A stretch of DNA of 23,683 bases from Candidatus Parcubacteria bacterium (GCA_023142215.1 JAGLJW010000050.1:1-23683); one strand, 5' to 3'; shown: positions 1 through 11,000, numbered from the stretch's first letter. Notes: a model not told the origin generated them from the letters alone. Made by a program: numbers and translations.

Positions 1-2
1 GG

Positions 3-1106
3 TCATACTGTAGTTTGGTGACAAACCCTTATAATAAATTCAATTTCTCTGCCTCTTAATTTCGGTGAAAAATATCCAGTCATTTTTGCAACAATCTTAA
101 TAAATTCCTCCTCGGATTTTTCTTGATTTAATTCCAATTTTTCCAAACTTAACTCAACTGGAATTTCTATCTTATAATCATTCTTAAATCTAAAATCTTT
201 TCGCCATCCGCCAGCTGGCGGAGCGAATCTAATTCTACGTGCCAGCGTAACCGGTCCTTTCTCTTCTTTTAATTCTACCATAATATCGTACTTCTTGGCT
301 AATTTCTCCAAATTTTCGTTATCTTCCTTATGTCTTCCAATTACAAATAAAAACATTTCCCCCTTAACCTTAGCCCAAAATACTCTTCCATATTTAATTA
401 ACTCAATATCGTCAACAGTACAATCTTGCCAATTTTCCAACATTTGCTTAATTCTTTGAGAAAAAACTGGATCGGTTAATAAACAGCCTCCTGAAGGTGA
501 TGGATATTCTTTTATTTTAAATTTTTCAAGCAATTCTTTTTGCCCTTCTCTTCTTCTGCCTTTGATAGAAAATAATTTTTCTCTATCTATAATTTTATTT
601 TTCTCAATTTCAGTTTCTGGAAGTAATTTTGCAGAAAGTGGTCGTAAAACATCTATTCCTGAAATCTTTTTTACAATCTCCAAAGCTTGTTTATTTTGCG
701 AAAAAGGACGCTGTCCTAATACTTCGCCAGTTGCGATAACAATGTCATTGCGAATTTTTTCATGAGATTGCCACGTCGTCGCATTCGCTCCTTCTCGCAA
801 TGACAAGCTTGTGGCAATAATTTCTCCAACTTTTTTAAGCATTAAACCATGACAATCAATGCAAGGATTCATATTTTTTCCTAATCCATGTGGAGGCTTT
901 TTGACTAAATCTAACATCTCTTTTCTTATATCTACAACAATAAATTCTATTCTAATCTGTTTTGCAATATCACGAGCTTTGTTTGCATTATAAAAATTAC
1001 TTTCAAAACAAATTCCTGTAACCAAAAAACCTTGATTCTCAAGTACTCGCACCGCCAGCATAGAATCAAGTCCACCAGAAAATAAAACAAAAGCTTTTTT
1101 CTTCAT
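3..1106 (-). CDS. PP-loop ATP pyrophosphatase, MnmA/ThiI-like tRNA thiolation family
   Basis: Complete 367-residue protein ending in TGA. Seen: an N-terminal PP-loop, FSGGLDS at residues 9-15, which binds and adenylates a substrate in this superfamily; a paired-Cys motif NPCIDCH (80-86); and PSPSGGCLLTDP (202-213) with a third conserved-looking Cys (C208). PP-loop proteins with paired cysteines of this sort are related to MnmA and ThiI, which make 2- or 4-thiouridine in tRNA, so a cytoplasmic sulfur-insertion role is likely; the exact target base is inference. Residues about 101-115 (LSLREGANATTWQSH) are encoded by an inserted palindromic repeat, and residues around FAPPAGGW by a 16-bp palindrome. 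The start at 1106 gives MKKKAFVLFSGG, the usual distance from start to PP-loop. No convincing SD or promoter was seen upstream. Confidence 0.8.
   Translation of the reverse strand: MKKKAFVLFSGGLDSMLAVRVLENQGFLVTGICFESNFYNANKARDIAKQIRIEFIVVDIRKEMLDLVKKPPHGLGKNMNPCIDCHGLMLKKVGEIIATSLSLREGANATTWQSHEKIRNDIVIATGEVLGQRPFSQNKQALEIVKKISGIDVLRPLSAKLLPETEIEKNKIIDREKLFSIKGRRREGQKELLEKFKIKEYPSPSGGCLLTDPVFSQRIKQMLENWQDCTVDDIELIKYGRVFWAKVKGEMFLFVIGRHKEDNENLEKLAKKYDIMVELKEEKGPVTLARRIRFAPPAGGWRKDFRFKNDYKIEIPVELSLEKLELNQEKSEEEFIKIVAKMTGYFSPKLRGREIEFIIRVCHQTTV
207..222. repeat. 16-bp perfect palindrome inside coding sequence
   Basis: TCCGCCAGCTGGCGGA is a perfect GC-rich palindrome in an otherwise AT-rich gene. 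It is read in frame and contributes the APPAGG part of FAPPAGGW. The contrast in base composition suggests an inserted short repeat; I recall similar palindromes as common in Patescibacteria genomes. Confidence 0.7.
764..804 (-). repeat. Palindromic repeat element inserted in frame in the PP-loop gene
   Basis: This is a copy of the element running from GATTGCCACGTCGTCGC to CTCGCAATGACA. Other copies lie at 1268-1307 (intergenic) and 4212-4253 (inside ileS). Read on the minus strand it encodes LSLREGANATTWQSH. A nearby TGTCATTGCGA at 743-753 is the inverted match of its end, so the palindrome may extend to about 743-804. Confidence 0.85.
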
Positions 1107-1153
1107 AATTTTTAAAAAATATAACTTACCAAACGAAACATATCTAACATACC

Positions 1154-1254
1154 AGTGTCATTCTGAACGAAACGCAGTGTAGCTGAAGAATCCCGTTGTA
1201 GATGCAAACTTGCGTAATTATCGGGACCCTTCGGCTATCGCTCAGGATGACACT
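1154..1254. repeat. 101-bp inverted-repeat element (TGTCATTCTGA type)
   Basis: It begins AGTGTCATTCTGA and ends TCAGGATGACACT, which are near-perfect inverted copies. Internal GAAGAATCCCG and CGGGACCCTTCGG add further pairing. The element can fold into a long hairpin and looks like a non-autonomous interspersed repeat. A related sequence, TGTCATTTTGAATCCCC, occurs in the leaders of both pilin copies. Confidence 0.75.
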
Positions 1255-1267
1255 TTATAATCAACAA

Positions 1268-1307
1268 GATTGCCACGTCGTCGCATCCACTCCTTCTCGC
1301 AATGACA
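1268..1307. repeat. Intergenic copy of the GATTGCCACG palindromic element
   Basis: It runs from GATTGCCACGTCGTCGC to CTCGCAATGACA and matches the in-gene copies at 764-804 and 4212-4253 apart from a few bases. A truncated copy (GATTGCCCATTCTCGCAAT) follows at about 1329-1347. Confidence 0.85.
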
Positions 1308-1357
1308 GGTTTATAGCATAATCAACAAGATTGCCCATTCTCGCAATAATAATATAC

Positions 1358-1386
1358 TTGACTTTTATTTAAATCAATGCTAATAT
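1358..1386 (+). promoter_or_regulatory. Sigma70-type promoter of the small secreted-protein gene
   Basis: TTGACT (1358-1363), a 17-bp spacer ending in TGC, then TAATAT (1381-1386). The predicted start site lies about 35 bases before the ATG at 1429. It closely resembles the promoter of the radical SAM operon: both begin TTGACTTTTATTT and end TGCTAAT. Confidence 0.7.
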
Positions 1387-1428
1387 TTAATAAATTTTTT
1401 CAATTAACCAAAACCAAGGAGGAAAACA

Positions 1429-1755
1429 ATGAAAAGATTAATCATCGCTCTTTTTGTATTAATGCTAATTTGCACTTTTTCTGTAACGTATGCACAAGAA
1501 CAAAAACCAGATCTTGTGCAAAGAGCATTAGATAAAACACGGGAAATGTCAAATAAGGCAAAAAATAAATACACAGAGCACAAAGAAAAGAAAAAAGACC
1601 ATTTCACAACTATATCTGGCGTATGTTGCGGCAAAGAAAAAAATGAAGTAATAGATAACATACTATGTGATTTTTCAAATCAAGTAGGTGGAATAAAAGG
1701 ATTTTCCATCGCACTAGCCCCCATGTGCTATTACACAATAACTATTTGGTACTAA
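1429..1755 (+). CDS. Small secreted Cys-containing protein, unknown function
   Basis: 108 residues, family not recognised. Seen: an N-terminal signal peptide (residues 1-22, hydrophobic core IIALFVLMLICTF, likely cleaved after VTYA); a highly charged Lys/Glu segment (about 27-57) that could form a helix or coiled coil; and a C-terminal part with four cysteines (a CC pair in SGVCCGK, then ILCDF and PMCYY), ending in hydrophobic TITIWY. The four Cys could form disulfides outside the membrane. The start is supported by SD AAGGAGG seven bases upstream (1416-1422) and by a good promoter. It stands alone, with its own terminator. The opposite-strand frame at 1404-1661 is a shadow. Confidence 0.75.
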   Translation: MKRLIIALFVLMLICTFSVTYAQEQKPDLVQRALDKTREMSNKAKNKYTEHKEKKKDHFTTISGVCCGKEKNEVIDNILCDFSNQVGGIKGFSIALAPMCYYTITIWY

Positions 1756-1781
1756 TTAAAAATTTTACTTTCAATAAACAC

Positions 1782-1810
1782 AGCGATTCAGCAATGAATC
1801 GCTATTTTTT
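1782..1810 (+). terminator. Rho-independent terminator of the small secreted-protein gene
   Basis: AGCGATTCA (1782-1790), loop GCAA, TGAATCGCT (1795-1803), a perfect 9-bp stem followed by ATTTTTTT. It ends at the 3' boundary of ileS, which is transcribed towards it. Confidence 0.85.
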
Positions 1811-4800
1811 TATATTTTTTTAACTCCAATCTTAACTTCAATCCCGTTAACTTTAACTTCTTTAACATTTTCAAAACCATCAACTCCTAAGCCAACAATG
1901 TCAGCTAAAACATCTCCTTTCATATCTTCGGCATAAATTTTAATAACTTTTTCAATATCACTATCCTCTGAACTAATTCCAACATCAACTCTGTCTTTAA
2001 TAGTTAAGCCTAAATTTTTTCGCATTACATTAATGAACCGAACCATTTCACGTTTTAATCCTTCTAACTTTAGTTCTTCAGTAATCTCTGTATCTAAATC
2101 AACAGAAATATCACCATCACCTTTTTTACTTACAATACTTTTTACATTCAATTCATCTAATATTAATTTTTCATAATCAACTTGCAATTCATAATTTGTA
2201 ATTTTTAATTGGCTAAGTGGTTGACGAATTTTAATACTAAACTCATCACGTTTAGATAATCCCATTTCAACAATCTTTCTTACTTCGTTCATTTCATCTA
2301 AAATTTTTGGATTAATATCTTTAAACCTTGAATCTATTACAGGAAATGATTCTAAATGCACAGACTTATTTTCATCTTTAAAATTATATCCAGTTACGTT
2401 TTGCCAAATTTGCTCTGCAACAAAAGGGGTAAAGGGTGCCATAACTTTTGAAAGTTCAATTAAAATAAATTTCGTTGTAGCTAAGGCTGAATTTTTATCT
2501 GCTTCATCATCACCTTTGAATCTGTCTCTACTTCTTCGCACATACCAAGTTGATAAATCATCAATGAATTTTACAATCGGTCTTGTGGCATGTGGTAAAT
2601 CATATTTTTCCATACCAATTCTTGATTCAGTTATAAGTTCATTTAATCTAAGAATAATCCATTGGTCTAAAACATTCTTGTCATGAGATTGCCGCGCTTC
2701 GCTCGCAATGACAGAGCGATCTGCAAATAAAGAATAAAATTTAACCACATTCCAAGAAATCATTATTACTTTTCGTAAGGCATCTTTTACTCCATCTTCT
2801 GAAAAACATAAATTCTCAGCTAGCATTACTGGTGAAGTAAGTAAATAATATCTCAAAGCGTCTGCTCCGTATTGCTCCATTACTTCCATCGGATCAGGAT
2901 AATTTTGCAATTTTTTGCTCATTTTTTTACCATCTTCCGCAAGTGCTATTCCATTTACAATAACATTTTTAAAAGCATTGGTTTCTTTAAGTCCACAAGC
3001 TAAAGCATGCATATAATAAAACCAACACCTAGTTTGATCTGATCCTTCGGCAATAAATTCAGCTGGAAAATTAGCTTCAAATTTTTCTTTATTTTCAAAA
3101 GGATAATGCATTTGAGCATAAGGCATTGATCCAGAATCAAACCAAGTATCAAGTACATCAGGCACACGTTTCATTGTTGCTCCGCACTTTTCACATTTAA
3201 AAGTAACATCATCAACAATATGTTTATGAATGTCGGTAATTTTCTGTCCGCTGATTTCTTCAAGCTCTTTAACTGAGCCAAAAACTTTTCGCTCTCCACA
3301 TTCACATTCCCAGATTGGCATTACCGATGCCCAAAAACGTTGACGAGAAATTGACCAATCTCTTGCCCCTTCCAACCATTTTCCAAATCGTCCTTTTTTA
3401 ATATGTTCAGGTGACCAATTAATATCTTTTGCTTTATCAAGTATTGTTGGTTTTATTTTTGTAATATTTACAAACCAAGAACTTGTCGCATAATTAATAA
3501 GCGGTGTATCACAACGCCAACAATGCGGATAACTATGTTCGTATTTTTTCTTTGAGAACAATAAATTTTTATGTGCTAAATATTTTATAATTTCAATATC
3601 AGTTGTAATATGACCATCTTTTTTATCAAACTTTGGTTTCACATTTAATCCTTTAAAATCTTCTACTTCATCTTTGAAATAACCATCCATTTTCACATGT
3701 TGCACAAATGGTAATTTATTTTCTTTACCAAGTTGCATATCATCTTCACCAAAAGCTGGTGCAATATGAACTACGCCTGTTCCATCTTCTGTTGTCACAA
3801 AATCAGCTCCATAAATCTTCCAACCATTTTCTACATTTTCTAATTTTTCATCTGATGAGTAATAATCAACTAACGGTTTATATTCTTTACCAATCAAATC
3901 ACGTCCCTTAAATTCTTCTGTTATTTCATATTCTTTATCTTCAAAAACATCACTCAATCTTTCCTTTGCAATAATATAATATTCCTTAATTCCTAATTCA
4001 TGATTCATAATTCCAACTTTCACATAATCAATATCTTCACCAACTGCCAAGGCAACATTTCCAATCAATGTCCAAGGTGTTGTTGTCCAGGCAAGCACAA
4101 ATGTTTTACTATCCACAAAACTGTCATTGCAAAGAGTCAAACCTGAGCCTGTCTTTGAGCAATCTTTCTTTAATTTAAGATACCCTTTATTAAGCTCCTC
4201 AGTTGTTTTATGGGATTGCCACGTCGTCGCTTTAGCTCCTTCTCGCAATGACAGGTCTTTTAACTCAAACTTCACAACACAACTTAAATCTTTAATATCT
4301 TTATAGCCTTCGGCGACTTCTGATTGTGATAAAGTTGTTTCGCATCTTGGACAAACATGCATTGACCTGTAATCTTTATAAATCAAATCTTTATCCCATA
4401 AACTTTTAAAAACCCACCAGACAGATTCCATGTATTCAATATCCATGGTTTTGTAAGCATTTTCCATGTCAGCCCAACGACCAATTTTTTTAATTATTTT
4501 TTCCCAATCATCAACATAACTCAAAACTTTTGATCTACAAAGTTCGTTAAATTCTTTTACGCCTTTTTTTTCAACATCCTTTTTACTTTGTGATCCCATT
4601 TCTTTTTCAACAATATTTTCAATCGGGAGACCATGACAATCCCAACCCCACTTTCGCTCAACTCGTTTTCCGTTCATTGTCCAATATCTTGGAACTACAT
4701 CTTTCATTACAGTACCAACAATATGTCCATAATGAGGAAGTCCAGTTGCAAAAGGAGGTCCATCATAAAACACATAATCTTTAACTACATTATTTTTTTG

Positions 4801-4923
4801 TAAATCTTGTTCTTTGAATCCACCTGGATGAAGAACGGATTTTTTAAATATTTCACCTCTTTCCCAAAACTCAAAAACTTGCTTTTCCATATCCGAAAAA
4901 ATATTCTTTTTTTGATTTACCAT
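1810..4923 (-). CDS. ileS: Isoleucyl-tRNA synthetase (type 2, eukaryote/archaeal-like)
   Basis: 1037-residue class I synthetase that charges tRNA-Ile with isoleucine in the cytoplasm. Seen: the HIGH-box variant HYGH (64-67) after GPPFATGLP; the CP1 editing domain with WTTTPWTL and the region around GTGVVHIAPAFGEDD; YPHCWRCDTPL and WECECGERK as Zn-type Cys pairs of the type-2 form; DTWFDSGSMPYAQ; the KMSKS-box variant KMSKK near residue 667; and an anticodon-binding domain (STWYVRRSRDRF). Length fits the family. Two palindromic repeats are translated within it: LSLREGAKATTWQSH (about 224-238, at the border of the editing domain) and VIASEARQSH (about 737-746, just before the anticodon-binding domain). 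Type-2 enzymes are often mupirocin-insensitive (family knowledge, not shown here). Transcription is probably from the promoter at 4949-4977. Confidence 0.97.
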   Translation of the reverse strand: MVNQKKNIFSDMEKQVFEFWERGEIFKKSVLHPGGFKEQDLQKNNVVKDYVFYDGPPFATGLPHYGHIVGTVMKDVVPRYWTMNGKRVERKWGWDCHGLPIENIVEKEMGSQSKKDVEKKGVKEFNELCRSKVLSYVDDWEKIIKKIGRWADMENAYKTMDIEYMESVWWVFKSLWDKDLIYKDYRSMHVCPRCETTLSQSEVAEGYKDIKDLSCVVKFELKDLSLREGAKATTWQSHKTTEELNKGYLKLKKDCSKTGSGLTLCNDSFVDSKTFVLAWTTTPWTLIGNVALAVGEDIDYVKVGIMNHELGIKEYYIIAKERLSDVFEDKEYEITEEFKGRDLIGKEYKPLVDYYSSDEKLENVENGWKIYGADFVTTEDGTGVVHIAPAFGEDDMQLGKENKLPFVQHVKMDGYFKDEVEDFKGLNVKPKFDKKDGHITTDIEIIKYLAHKNLLFSKKKYEHSYPHCWRCDTPLINYATSSWFVNITKIKPTILDKAKDINWSPEHIKKGRFGKWLEGARDWSISRQRFWASVMPIWECECGERKVFGSVKELEEISGQKITDIHKHIVDDVTFKCEKCGATMKRVPDVLDTWFDSGSMPYAQMHYPFENKEKFEANFPAEFIAEGSDQTRCWFYYMHALACGLKETNAFKNVIVNGIALAEDGKKMSKKLQNYPDPMEVMEQYGADALRYYLLTSPVMLAENLCFSEDGVKDALRKVIMISWNVVKFYSLFADRSVIASEARQSHDKNVLDQWIILRLNELITESRIGMEKYDLPHATRPIVKFIDDLSTWYVRRSRDRFKGDDEADKNSALATTKFILIELSKVMAPFTPFVAEQIWQNVTGYNFKDENKSVHLESFPVIDSRFKDINPKILDEMNEVRKIVEMGLSKRDEFSIKIRQPLSQLKITNYELQVDYEKLILDELNVKSIVSKKGDGDISVDLDTEITEELKLEGLKREMVRFINVMRKNLGLTIKDRVDVGISSEDSDIEKVIKIYAEDMKGDVLADIVGLGVDGFENVKEVKVNGIEVKIGVKKI
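2685..2713 (-). repeat. Short palindromic repeat inserted in frame in ileS
   Basis: It begins GAGATTGCCGCGCTTCG and ends CTCGCAATGACA, a shorter relative of the GATTGCCACG element with the same ends. On the coding strand it gives VIASEARQSH, at the junction between the catalytic core and the anticodon-binding domain, where extra residues are likely tolerated. Confidence 0.8.
4212..4253 (-). repeat. Palindromic repeat element inserted in frame in ileS
   Basis: Starts GGATTGCCACGTCGTCGC and ends CTCGCAATGACA. It is translated as LSLREGAKATTWQSH, the same peptide (one substitution) as in the PP-loop gene, so both insertions have the same orientation and phase relative to the host gene. Confidence 0.88.
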
Positions 4924-4948
4924 ATATTGTTTTAATTATTATATCAAC

Positions 4949-4977
4949 ATTTTAGCTTAAATTAAAGTAAATGTCAA
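4949..4977 (-). promoter_or_regulatory. Promoter of ileS
   Basis: On the minus strand: TTGACA (4977-4972), a 17-bp spacer, TAAAAT (4954-4949). The start site would lie about 20 bases before the ATG. No clear SD is present. The leader is too short for a T-box. Confidence 0.65.
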
Positions 4978-4980
4978 AAT

Positions 4981-5012
4981 AAAAATATCTATTTTTTAAA
5001 ATAGATATTTTT
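4981..5012 (-). terminator. AT-rich hairpin terminator of the giant surface-protein gene
   Basis: A perfect 15-bp inverted repeat (4981-4995 and 4998-5012, 2-base loop) with arms AAAAATATCTATTTT. It lies 23 bases beyond the stop of the giant gene and has terminal T runs in both directions. The stem has little GC, so termination strength is uncertain. Confidence 0.6.
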
Positions 5013-5034
5013 ATGGCTTATTGTCATTTTTATG

Positions 5035-8000
5035 CTATTCTGGTTGAGTTTCTTCCCATTTAGGAAGAACATAACTAGCTGTGCTACTAGCAGAAAAAGT
5101 CGCAGGTTTATCATCTCCACCATTACTTAAAGATTTACAAGCTTCACTATACGCTTTTATACTATAATATCTAGCAAATGCCGAAGGTTTTTTATCAATA
5201 AATACATGACAACAATCAGTAAAATCTCCTGTAGCATAATATGTACATGACCCAGGAAATGTACCCTTGCAATCATGTATATATTTTCCAGCTCCGAAAT
5301 CCTTTATATATCCATTAGCATTATTAGAATCTGTATTAATATTTATATTATAATATCCAATAAGTACAATAGACAATGCTGGATTTTTAAATTTACTTAT
5401 TTCAAATTGTAAGTCATCAATGACACTTGATTCATAACCAGGCACACCAGAAGACAACTCTGTAGTCGTAATTGCAGATGATAATTCAGCATTTTTAGTA
5501 ATTTCAGGGACTTGAAATTCAACTTCAACAAATATATCACCATTAGATTGCTCAATAGGATTAGCACTAATAATACGATAAGGACCAGGAACTGAAAGTG
5601 GCACATAAATCTTTTTAGTTGCGGAAGTAGTTGTTCCGTTAGCATTGTAAGCTTGTATCCGATATTCATACCAATTACCATCTTCAATATGATATGCCAA
5701 ACTATCAGTAAAATTTAAATCAGAATTATCAGTATTAGATATCGGCATTACTGTTTCAAAATCACTATCAAGTGCATCGCCACCTTCTGTTGACGTTGCT
5801 CGTTGAATATAATAAGCTATTTCATTTCCAGAATCAGTCCACGTTATATTACCAATTTGAACATTCAATCCAGAAGATACAACGTTACCAATATTAATAT
5901 CAAATAAATTAGGTGCTATTGGTGGCATCAATGAACAATTCAAAACTTCTGCTTTAATATCAGACATCATAGATATATGATATGCTGGATCATCAGCAAC
6001 CATACCATTAAGTACAATTTTATATTCAAAAGAGCTTCCAATATCACTTTCCACAAAACTAGTATCATCCACGAACTGTGCATCTCCAGCGTAAATTCCT
6101 ACAGAGGAAGAACTAGTCCAATTATCGTCTGATCTAAATATTTCGTAAGTTAGAACATCTGTAACTCCTTCAACTGTCAATTGAACTAATGAAGCAGCAA
6201 CCATACTTACACAACTAGAAGTTGCTTTAAAACTAGTAATCGTAGGCACAGCATAACATGCTAATGGGGTTATAGACCAAGCGTTCGAAGATGTACTAAT
6301 ACCAGCTCTATAGGCCGTTACCCAATAATCATAATCTTCATTTAAAACAGAAGAATCAGCATAAACATATTTACCACCTGGTAAAGATTCGTTATATATT
6401 CCATTGCTAGAATAAATAGAATTATCTGATATTTTTTGTCTATGAACTTTAAAATAAGAAGTATTATCAGGATATGTGTCTTCATCCCATTTAATAGTTA
6501 CTGTATTATCTCCTGTGTCAGTATCACAAACCGAATTTAAATCAGTTATTGTAGGTTTTTCTGGTTGACAAGTATTAGCGGTAAATGTTTTGCTAATATC
6601 TGAACTTGTATTTCCAACTGGTCCTACTTTAGAAATTTTATAGGTTTCAAAAAAATTCTCAGTAGTATTAAAACCATTAGAAAATTTAGTTACAGTGGAA
6701 CCATCACCATAAACAGGTTTCAAAGAAAAATACACTGCACCTGTGTTATTTTTAATTTTTACCACAACAATATTAATTCCTTGTTTAAAAGTCAAATTCC
6801 CAATATCTCTTAGACTGCTCTGAAGATTATTATTATTGTAAATTGATTCTTCATTTAAATATATTTGCATTCCATCATCATGAGTAACTTGAAATTTATT
6901 ATCAGTACTTTCTGGACTAGAATTATAAAAATATGTAAAAGCGTAAAATGCTGTATAATCTAAATCATTAGCATATATGTTATTAATCAAAATCTTCGGC
7001 TCATTATAATTTACTGAATTCACATACTTTTCATTCCATGTGTATATTATTGTATTATAAACAAAACTATCACCAAATCTAGGAGCAACTTCATTTTCAT
7101 GAATATCAGTTATATACTCATGATCAACATTCTTTCCAGTAGCATCTAAAGATTTATCTAAAAATAACCAATTTTTTAAATATCCGTTGCTATTAATGAG
7201 CGAATATGGATTAGCTTCAACATGATATACACTTGAAGATGCTCTAAATTCCATAATATAATCATGCTCAACAGGCCAACTAAATATCAAGAATGGTTCA
7301 TGGGCAGACGAACAAATCTGATTTAAGGTGAAATCACCACCGACAACTGCACTAGGACAAGTAAAAGTTCCCAATGAAGTAGCATCACTTAACACACTTT
7401 TAGTTCCTACCCCTTTAGCCATGACTTTATATGTATAATTTTTTTTACTATCAATATAATTATTTACCCCAACAGTCAAACCACTATCCTTGGCTAATAC
7501 CCAAGGACCATTAATCATTTCATTCTTATCAGCTGTATCATAAATACCAAAATTTAAATCTGTGTTATTCCCAGCAATATCCGTAACTATAGCAGAGCCA
7601 AGTCCATCATTAAAATCCCAACTAGCAACTAGTCCTACTTCATTGTTATATTCCCTTTTATACAAATCACAAACTTCATTGTCTGGATTACTAATACAAT
7701 TATTATTCATGCTTGGCGGACCGTCTAAAGCTCTTTTGTAAACTTTTAAATCTTCAATATATACATCCCTATTTCCTGTGCTATCACTATAAATTTTAAA
7801 GTTTTCATTTGCAACAACTTTAATTTTATAATCACAAAAACTACCGTCAATAGGAATATTTTTAGTAGCTACATATTCTCCATTAACATAAAATTTTAAA
7901 GTTCTATTATATGAGCTGTAAGTACCAACAACGTAATTCCAGCTACCTGATCCCAAAGTTACATTATCAGTTTCATGAAGTACATCATTCACTTTAACAC

Positions 8001-11000
8001 TGAAACGTCCTAAAAATTTATTATGCATAATCCCATAACTATTGTACTTCCTTACATAAAAATATTTATCATTAGGTACCGAAGTTCCTGTAAATTTAAC
8101 CCAATAAGAAATAGTGACTTCGTCTTCAATATCAAGAGCATCATCAATTGTATTGTCAGTTCTTAATATATCATTACCTCTTAATCTTAAAACATAATCA
8201 ACTTTTTCAGTGTATTCTGACCTTGCAACCGATGAAGTTGAAACAACATTATCAGAACTATTCATTCTGAAAACATCATAAGAATAAGCAGCAACAGAGT
8301 CATCCCAATTCAACGCTACTTCTGGCAAATTTTTACCATTACAAGTTTTACTTACAATTGTTAAATTTAATGGTTTAGTCGGTGCAGTACTACAAAATAA
8401 AGTCGTGATACTTTCTTCATTTGAAGTTACACTACTGCCATTCATACCAACAGATTTTATTCTTAATTTAAAATTTGTATTATCAGCTAAACCAGTGAAT
8501 ACCGTTGAAGTTGCCCACAAACCAACACCAGGGACTGTGTTACTCGCTACTATCATCTCATCAACAAAAGAACTGCCATCCCACGATTGCAATATATATT
8601 TATCAACATTATATGAATAATTATCAAGAATACCAAAACGTATTACAGCAGAAGCTCCTTCACAATCTAATGATAAATCTAAAGTGGTAGCTACTACATC
8701 ACAATATCCAATCCTCACGTTGTTAAGATAACTATTTGCATCAGTCTCTCCAGCACCAGAAGGCCCAACACCAAAAATCATATAGTCATATTCCTCGCCT
8801 ATAACAAGATTATAAGTATCAGTCCATGAATTCGTACCAAAACTGAAAGTTTTATATGGCAACAAATCAAATAAAACATCAGTAGATTTTTTTCTGTACA
8901 ACTCATAAGTTATTGTATTAGTTGTAGTAGACCAAGCTAAATCAACTGATGCTTCTTGAGAGTGTACGCCACTGCATTGAAACCCACCACTTGAACTTAA
9001 ATCAGAAGGATTTGGCTTAACACAATTTGGAACTTTAATCTCAAATTCATCTGACCAAATAGATCCTACCACACCTTTTTTGGTCTTAATTTTATATTTT
9101 CTTATGGTACCTCCTGTAGTACTATCAGCTTGATAATTAGCCCCACCATTATCATCAACATATCCTCTATTATCAAATACTGAATCACCAGCTGAATACC
9201 ATGGCGTAAAATTACCGTCAATACTATATTGAACTTCATCTATACCATAATATGGACTTGAACTAGCAAAGAATCTTGCACGGGTATCACTAATACATTC
9301 ATACTCCAAATAGAGTATTGGTACAACAAGGTCACAAAGAGAATCATCAATAGTAATGTTATTAACAGAACTTTTAGTAGTATCTACAGGATTTATTGCA
9401 CTTACTTCATAATCATAAATATCACCATCGTCATAGGAATTAGTTGCTTCATTACCCCAAAAAGAATCTAAATTACCACTACTATCACGTAAACGAGCTT
9501 TGCTTTTTCCATAAGAACTATAAGCAATTGTTCCGTCGCCTTCATCAAAAGTATAATAAGCTATAAGGCCAGTGTTGTTATGAATTCCTTCATAGTAATT
9601 TTTCACTTCTGCTGCTGATAAAATACGATCATAAATTCTAGCATCATCTATATTACCATTAAAAAAGTGATCTTTTGAATACCTAGAACCAAATCTAAAA
9701 CTATCAAAACTTAATTTTCCTGGACCAGCACTACATACACGGTTACCACCATTTATATATATACAAGATTCTCCAACTTTTGCTGTAATCACTATATGAT
9801 TCCACTGATTAGCATACCACTTATCTGAATTAATTTTAACAGCATCAGAATAATTTATATTACCAGCTCCGTTATGACTTTTAATAAGATATCCACCTAC
9901 GCCAGAAGTGTCTCTATCATCAAAAAGATATGTATTAGCATTTTTATTACTATCATAAAACCAAAACTCTACACTACTTTCATTTGGCGTACCTAAACAT
10001 GACTTTAGTTCCAAATAATGACCTCCATCAAACTTTAAATAATTTCCAAAAGCCCTTCTGATTTTATAATTCTCTTCCGTATTAAAACTAATTAAATCAC
10101 CAAAATCATCTTCTTCAAACCTGAAATACTCCTCTCTTAAATCACTATCCCAATCAAATTGAATGGAGGGATAAATATTATTATAACAACGCGAAACAGT
10201 CGTTAAAGTAAAATCATCAGGAGCTGAACAAAACAAAGTTGTTACAGATAAATCATTAGTGGAAGTCGCATACTGGTCATTATAGCCAACAGCAACAACC
10301 TTATAATCATAATCTTTATCTATATCATCAGGATACAAGAAGTCTGTATCAGTCCAAAAATGAATACCGACATCGTTAATAGTATTAACTAAATTAAAAA
10401 CTCCAGAATTATCATCTTCTCTATAAATTTTATAAGCTGTTGTATTTGCACTGTCAGTACTCCAACTAACCTTAATAGTTGGATTATGTGGTGCTGACAT
10501 TGTCATATCACATCCTGGCACACTAGAACCATTGGTTATTTGTGTTGGTCCACAATCTATTACTGTACTATTAGTAATATCAGAAACTGCTTCAGAAATG
10601 CCATTTTTAGCAGTTACTGTATAGCCATATACTTCTCCTGTTGTAGCACCTACTAAATCATCCTTTTTAAGAAATGTAATATCATTAACAGTACCTAAAG
10701 AAAAATTGTCTGTGACCCTTTTTATAATATAATTATCAGTATTTGGCACATCAAGCCATTTAACATCTACATAAGGCACCCCTAAAGCACACCCCCTACC
10801 AAAAGACACTGTTGGTTTATTAGGTGCACTACATGTCGCAGATGTTATTACCCCAGAAGTAACCGTACCAAATAGAGAAGTACCTGGCTTTATACCGATA
10901 GCTTCTATGTGATATTCATAGGTCTTATTAAATTCTACATTACTGTCAATAAACTCATTAACAAATGTATCATAAAGATTAATCGTATCTCCAAGACCAT

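Larger units (their letters stand above)
1107..1428. other. Intergenic stretch with three palindromic repeats and one promoter
   Basis: This 322-bp gap has no convincing gene. It holds a 101-bp inverted-repeat element, one full and one truncated copy of the GATTGCCACG element, and the promoter and SD (AAGGAGG at 1416-1422) of the small secreted-protein gene at 1429. The two GATTGCC copies share the preceding bases ATAATCAACAA, so part of this region looks locally duplicated. Confidence 0.75.

Noticed and set aside
1404..1661. Minus-strand 85-residue ORF
   Set aside because: It overlaps the small secreted-protein gene, which has promoter, SD, signal peptide and terminator. The minus frame has none.
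4924..5034. T-box riboswitch ahead of ileS
   Set aside because: The promoter leaves a leader of only about 20 bases. The hairpin at 4981-5012 lies upstream of the promoter and belongs to the neighbouring gene end.
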